A stretch of DNA of 23,326 bases from NCBI GenBank assembly GCA_015484985.1, contig WFUL01000129.1, positions 1 to 23,326 of the forward strand, written 5' to 3'. The notes beneath the pieces were generated by a model. That model worked only from the letters and a program-made list of their open reading frames with translations, was not told the origin of the DNA and searched no databases. Positions 21,734 to 23,326 of the stretch are shown here, piece after piece. The stretch is from Anaerolineales bacterium. Lineage in GTDB: Bacteria; Chloroflexota; Anaerolineae; Anaerolineales; DRMV01. Within the stretch, counting starts at the first letter, position 1. Every line of letters starts with the position of its first letter. The position numbers were made by a program, and so were the translations under genes.

Positions 21734-22786
21734 TCACAAAATCAACATGGCGTCGCCGAAGGAGAAGAACCGATAACCATGCTGTTTCGCAACTTCGTAA
21801 GCGTGCAGGATGAACTCCCGTCCGGCGAACGCGCTGACCAGCATGAGCAGGGTGGAGCGAGGCAGGTGGAAGTTGGTGATGAGGGCGTCCACAGCCTTGA
21901 ACTCGTGGCCGGGCAGGATGAAGAGGCCGGTTTCTCCTTCAAAGGGCGCCACGGCCTGACCAGAGGTCGCGTGCAGGGCCGCGGTCTCTAATGTGCGCAC
22001 AGCGGTGGTGCCCACGGCCACGATGCGTCCTCCCTGCCGTCGGGTTTCGTTGAGGAGCGCCGCGGTGTCCGGGTCCAGACGGCACCATTCCCGGTGCATC
22101 TTGTGCTGTCGCGGGTCCTCTTCCTTCACCGGCGCGAAGGTGTCCAGGCCGATGTGCAGGGTCACCTGGGCGAAACGGATGCCCTGTTCCTTCAGGTGTT
22201 GTACCAGTTCTGGGGTGAAGTGCAGTGCCGCGGTGGGCGCGGCCGCGGAACCGGGTTCCTGTGCAAAGATGGTTTGGTAGCGTTCGGGGTTTTCCAGTTG
22301 GGCGCGAATGTAAGGAGGCAGAGGGACCCGGCCCGCTTGATGCAGCCATTCCGACACCGGGCGCGCGAAGCGGACGCAGCGAACCGGGCCGTCCAGGACG
22401 TCCAGGATTTCCGCCTGGGGACCGCCTTCCACTTGCAGGCGTTTGCCCGGCGTGAGGCCCCGGCCCCGCACCAGGGCCTGCCATATGGTGGGGGATTCTT
22501 GCTTGAGCAGGAGCAGTTCCACCCGCCCTCCGGTGGGGATTTTGCGGGCGAAGATGCGGGCGGGAATGACCCGTGTCCGGTTGACCACCAATACATCACC
22601 GGGCCGGAGGAAGTTTCCCAACTCCCGGAAGACGGCATGGGTGATGGTGCGGGTCTTCCGGTCCAGCACCATGAGTTTGGCGCTGTCCCGGGGCTCCACC
22701 GGTTGCTGCGCGATGAACTCCGGGGGCAGATCGTAGTCGAAGTCCTCTGTACGGAGACGGGGTGGTGTTTCCACATGCGGGGTCAT
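21734..22786 (-). CDS. queA: S-adenosylmethionine:tRNA ribosyltransferase-isomerase
   Basis: 350 residues, typical length. QueA transfers and isomerises the ribosyl group of SAM onto 7-aminomethyl-7-deazaguanine in tRNA to form epoxyqueuosine. Family stretches: FDYDLPPEFIAQQPVEPRDSAKLMVLDR, LRPGDVLVVNRTRVIPARIFARK, GGRVELLLL, LHIGLDTFAPV, HREWC, VGTTAVRTLE and ITNFHLPRSTLLMLVSAFAG. ATG 22786 overlaps the DUF2905 stop as ATGA, so coupled translation is likely; a start at 22801 is possible. No other queuosine genes are in view. Confidence 0.96.
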   Translation of the reverse strand: MTPHVETPPRLRTEDFDYDLPPEFIAQQPVEPRDSAKLMVLDRKTRTITHAVFRELGNFLRPGDVLVVNRTRVIPARIFARKIPTGGRVELLLLKQESPTIWQALVRGRGLTPGKRLQVEGGPQAEILDVLDGPVRCVRFARPVSEWLHQAGRVPLPPYIRAQLENPERYQTIFAQEPGSAAAPTAALHFTPELVQHLKEQGIRFAQVTLHIGLDTFAPVKEEDPRQHKMHREWCRLDPDTAALLNETRRQGGRIVAVGTTAVRTLETAALHATSGQAVAPFEGETGLFILPGHEFKAVDALITNFHLPRSTLLMLVSAFAGREFILHAYEVAKQHGYRFFSFGDAMLIL

Positions 22787-23016
22787 AGTCCGCGACTCCA
22801 CAGCCGTACGAGCAGGTTGAGCACGATGGTCAGCAGGATAGAGAGCAACAGTGAGGTTGCCAGGGGGAACATACAGGTGAACCCATCCCGCTGAATGACG
22901 ATGTCCCCCGGTAGACGCCCCAGGGGCAGGGACAGCCGGGGTGCCAGCACCAGGACAATGCCAAACAGCAACAATACCAGGCCCAGGAAGATGAGCATCC
23001 GTCCCAGGGCTTCCAT
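22783..23016 (-). CDS. DUF2905 small membrane protein
   Basis: 77 residues with two hydrophobic helices (about 6-26 and 50-72) flanking the conserved LGRLPGDIVIQRDGFTCMFPLATSLLLS stretch. The family is of unknown function and is often found next to queA or ruvABC, as here. ATG 23016 follows GGAGGAGGGGTCATC. The open frame reaches 23187 but that part lies in repeat DNA. It overlaps queA by 4 bases (ATGA). A TATGAT box lies at 23067-23062 on minus. Confidence 0.9.
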   Translation of the reverse strand: MEALGRMLIFLGLVLLLFGIVLVLAPRLSLPLGRLPGDIVIQRDGFTCMFPLATSLLLSILLTIVLNLLVRLWSRGL

Positions 23017-23061
23017 GATGACCCCTCCTCCGTGCAAAGTCCCTCGAACAGACCGCTTTCC

Positions 23062-23067
23062 ATCATA
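23062..23067 (-). promoter_or_regulatory. -10 box of DUF2905-queA-RNHCP
   Basis: TATGAT within TTCGCTATGATGG on minus, 45 bases before the start. It shares the CGCTATRATG context with the rpsU promoter. No good -35 box. Confidence 0.4.
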
Positions 23068-23108
23068 GCGAAATTTTGGGAGCGCGCGGCTCTTTTCCCT
23101 GCCTTGTT

Positions 23109-23187
23109 CCCGTGTCCGCTCCGTCCTATATGCGCAAGAAAGATTCCTTACTTGCAGAGACTGTCCAAACTCCTGTACAAACCTCAA
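23109..23187 (-). repeat. Second-type module of the hairpin family, reverse orientation
   Basis: Reading on minus, this matches 9310-9390 (GAGTTTGGACAG, CTGCAAG, CGGACACGGGA). The hairpin expected past 23109 is not intact; only GAGC-GCGCG-GCTC near 23080 remains. So it is a decayed copy upstream of the DUF2905 promoter. Confidence 0.6.
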
Positions 23188-23233
23188 CTTCGCGTTGGTG
23201 ATTACTCAGTTCTCGCATCGCTTAGCACAAGGC

Positions 23234-23326
23234 GGGCCCAGGACCGCAGAAAGAAAACGAAAGGGTGTGTGGGGCGGCTTCGCCGTCCCACACACCCTTT
23301 CGTTTTTCTCCTTAGGTCCCGGGCCC
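23234..23326. repeat. 45-position double hairpin at the window end (core class II)
   Basis: Left arm 23234-23278 pairs with 23282-23326 around a TTC loop. The first 25 pairs outward from the loop are uninterrupted (one G-T), with stem AAAGGGTGTGTGGGGCGGC. Mismatches occupy a few positions in the A/T-rich middle, and the outer arms GGGCCCAGGACC / GGTCCCGGGCCC close it with one mismatch. AAAACG before and CGTTTTTCTCC after make it look like a bidirectional terminator. The window ends on the outermost paired base. Confidence 0.75.

Noticed and set aside
23017..23187. Upstream extension of DUF2905
   Set aside because: It lies in repeat DNA and crosses the -10 box; ATG 23016 has a strong ribosome site and the conserved N-terminus.
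2975..23326. CRISPR array or group of IS ends
   Set aside because: Repeats are dispersed one per gap, not regularly spaced with unique spacers, and no transposase or Cas gene is present in the window.

Overview
The window is a GC-rich, gene-dense bacterial chromosome segment, cut at the left inside a transporter gene and at the right on the last paired base of a large hairpin. The organism is most likely a member of the Chloroflexota, perhaps near Anaerolineae. That is an inference from the gene mix: an NBR1-type Ig domain protein, CofD of the F420 pathway, a GH3-like protein with a C-terminal membrane anchor, DUF2905, RNHCP and a YDGQF-type GT-C-like protein. No rRNA gene or phylogenetic marker strong enough to settle it is present.

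Layout. Positions 1-2860 (minus) hold a phosphonate/phosphate-type ABC operon: lipoprotein binding protein, ATPase, then a membrane protein with an unusual N-terminal region, with an intrinsic terminator between the first two genes. A TetR regulator with its own operator diverges at 3336. A tRNA-Ser(GGA) with promoter and terminator follows. Then come cofD, a HlyD-type periplasmic adaptor and a polytopic membrane protein, all on plus (4594-8151). Positions 8403-13135 (minus) hold a membrane-anchored NBR1-Ig protein, a nicotinamidase/isochorismatase-family hydrolase, an RNA m5U methyltransferase with FeS cysteines, and a class V aminotransferase. Positions 13532-14758 (minus) are a translation cluster rpsU-infA-rsmG. 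A small zinc-ribbon protein (plus) overlaps tail to tail with the tdk-hpt-cca nucleotide/tRNA operon (minus, 15187-17918). A divergent GH3-like envelope protein and a DUF123 protein follow (18084-21252). The window closes with a minus-strand operon DUF2905-queA-RNHCP.

Almost every intergenic gap longer than about 150 bases carries members of one dispersed repeat family. Its core is a GC-rich hairpin with an A-rich left flank and a T-rich right flank. This is often nested in a second pair of arms related to CCGGGCACGGGACC / GGTCCTGTGCCCGG, and some copies have flanking modules and terminal inverted repeats. Core sequences fall into at least three unrelated classes while the architecture is kept. 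This family is the most interesting undescribed item here. It may be a mobile bidirectional terminator or a MITE-like element.

Functionally most genes are housekeeping: tRNA CCA addition, queuosine synthesis, rRNA methylation, nucleoside salvage, F420 synthesis. These are joined by envelope proteins of uncertain role. One of them, the GH3-like protein, seems to have lost its catalytic residues.
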